Assembly (NCBI GenBank): GCA_016287995.1
Contig: JAEEXW010000199.1
Coordinates: 1-5,988, forward strand
Reading direction: 5' to 3'
From: Bacteroidales bacterium
GTDB taxonomy: Bacteria > Bacteroidota > Bacteroidia > Bacteroidales > UBA3824
DNA length: 5,988 nt
Shown: positions 5,567-5,988 of the stretch, piece after piece
Numbering within the stretch: position 1 is the stretch's first letter
Layout: each line of letters starts with the position of its first letter
Notes under the pieces: model-generated
Database searches by the model: none
Told to the model about the DNA's origin: nothing
What the model saw: the letters and a program-made list of their open reading frames with translations, nothing else
Program-made: the position numbers and the translations under genes

Positions 5567-5809
5567 TTTGTTAACATTGAATTAACGATGAATTTCATTT
5601 CCTTGATACCCACCGCGACCCGGACGCGCTTGCCGCACAAGTTAGATAATTTTCTTTCTTTATTTCTTTGAAAATCAATTCTTTTGCTCCTTACATTAAA
5701 AAAAACTAAAAAAAAATTGTTAATTTATTTGGAATATTCGTTAAAAAAATATTAACTTAGGGAATTAAAAAACAACAACTTTAAAGAAATCGTTAAAAGG
5801 TTGTATATT
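5567..5809. other. Intergenic region between the 43-bp array and atpB
   Basis: No gene is supported here. A short GC-rich patch (about 5609-5640, CACCGCGACCCGGACGCGCT and following bases) stands out against the AT-rich surroundings and may be a repeat fragment. The rest, especially 5690-5800, is strongly AT-rich and carries the atpB promoter candidate. Confidence 0.6.
5728..5760 (+). promoter_or_regulatory. Candidate promoter for atpB
   Basis: TTTG (5728-5731), a 21-bp spacer, then TAACTTAG (5753-5760), one mismatch from TAnnTTTG. The geometry is identical to the promoter candidate at 1888-1920. Transcription would start near 5766-5768, giving a leader of about 43 nt. Confidence 0.5.
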
Positions 5810-5988
5810 ATGAATTTACTGAAAAAATTAACACTTTTTGTTTTGATTTTTATAACCGCAAACCTTGGTTTCGCGCAAAATCAGACAACGGAAAGCGCAG
5901 ACGAGGCGGCTTTTGAGCCCGGCGAACTTATTATGGAGCATATCGGCGATGCTTATGAATGGCACGTTGCCACTTTCGGCGACTTTCA
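5810..5988 (+). CDS. atpB: ATP synthase F0 subunit a (AtpB), N-terminal part, cut by window end
   Basis: Only the first 59 codons are present. The product starts with a hydrophobic leader (MNLLKKLTLFVLIFITANLG, then FAQN) that looks like a signal peptide. A polar acidic stretch and the segment FEPGELIMEHIGDAYEWHVA follow. That combination, an N-terminal leader followed by an I(M/L)xHIGDxxEWH motif, is characteristic of Bacteroidota F0 subunit a, which forms the proton (or sodium ion) half-channels next to the c-ring. The catalytic arginine region and transmembrane helices would lie beyond the window. It is preceded by its own promoter-like sequence and a long repeat-rich gap, so it probably opens an atpBEFHAG-type operon. 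Identification rests on the N-terminus alone. Confidence 0.85.
   Translation, partial: MNLLKKLTLFVLIFITANLGFAQNQTTESADEAAFEPGELIMEHIGDAYEWHVATFGDF

Noticed and set aside
5257..5671. Three overlapping plus-strand open frames over the REP element and the 43-bp array
   Set aside because: The 43-bp period shifts the frame each unit, so all three frames read the same repeat. The products are repetitive and start in or near the REP-like hairpins.

Overview
The window looks like a low-GC Bacteroidota genome, most likely Bacteroidales. The evidence is: promoter boxes of the TTTG / TAnnTTTG type; a BspA-like leucine-rich-repeat protein that ends in a type IX secretion (T9SS) sorting domain; an ATP synthase subunit a with the N-terminal leader typical of this phylum; and a greA-HIT gene pair. 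Few starts show a Shine-Dalgarno sequence, which also fits.

Layout. Positions 19-1744 hold a compact minus-strand operon, greA - HIT protein - uppP, with gaps of 14 nt and then a 13-nt overlap. It carries transcript-cleavage, nucleotide-hydrolase and cell-wall lipid-carrier recycling functions. A divergent intergenic region (1745-1944) holds promoter-like boxes for both directions. A small DUF3791 gene (1945-2160) follows, without the DUF3990 partner it often has. Positions 2161-2690 hold no convincing gene. Instead there is a GC-rich palindromic repeat (2216-2278), a promoter-like TATATTTG box, and a roughly 270-nt segment with many long complementary helices, including pseudoknots, that ends in a U-rich tract. 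I read it as a candidate structured RNA, either free-standing or the leader of the small gene after it (2691-2906, unknown function). A 10-bp palindrome precedes the large secreted LRR gene (3021-5117).

Positions 5118-5809 hold no convincing gene. They contain an inverted copy of the 2216-2278 repeat (5158-5220), a two-hairpin REP-like element (5257-5319), a tandem array of a 43-bp unit (5334-5566), a short GC-rich patch and then an AT-rich promoter region. The window ends inside atpB (from 5810), probably the first gene of an ATP synthase operon.

Housekeeping genes lie at both edges, and the middle (about 2.2-5.6 kb) is an accessory patch rich in repeats. The two inverted repeat arms bracket the candidate RNA, the small unknown gene and the LRR surface protein. 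The least explained item is the structured RNA-like segment at about 2361-2637.
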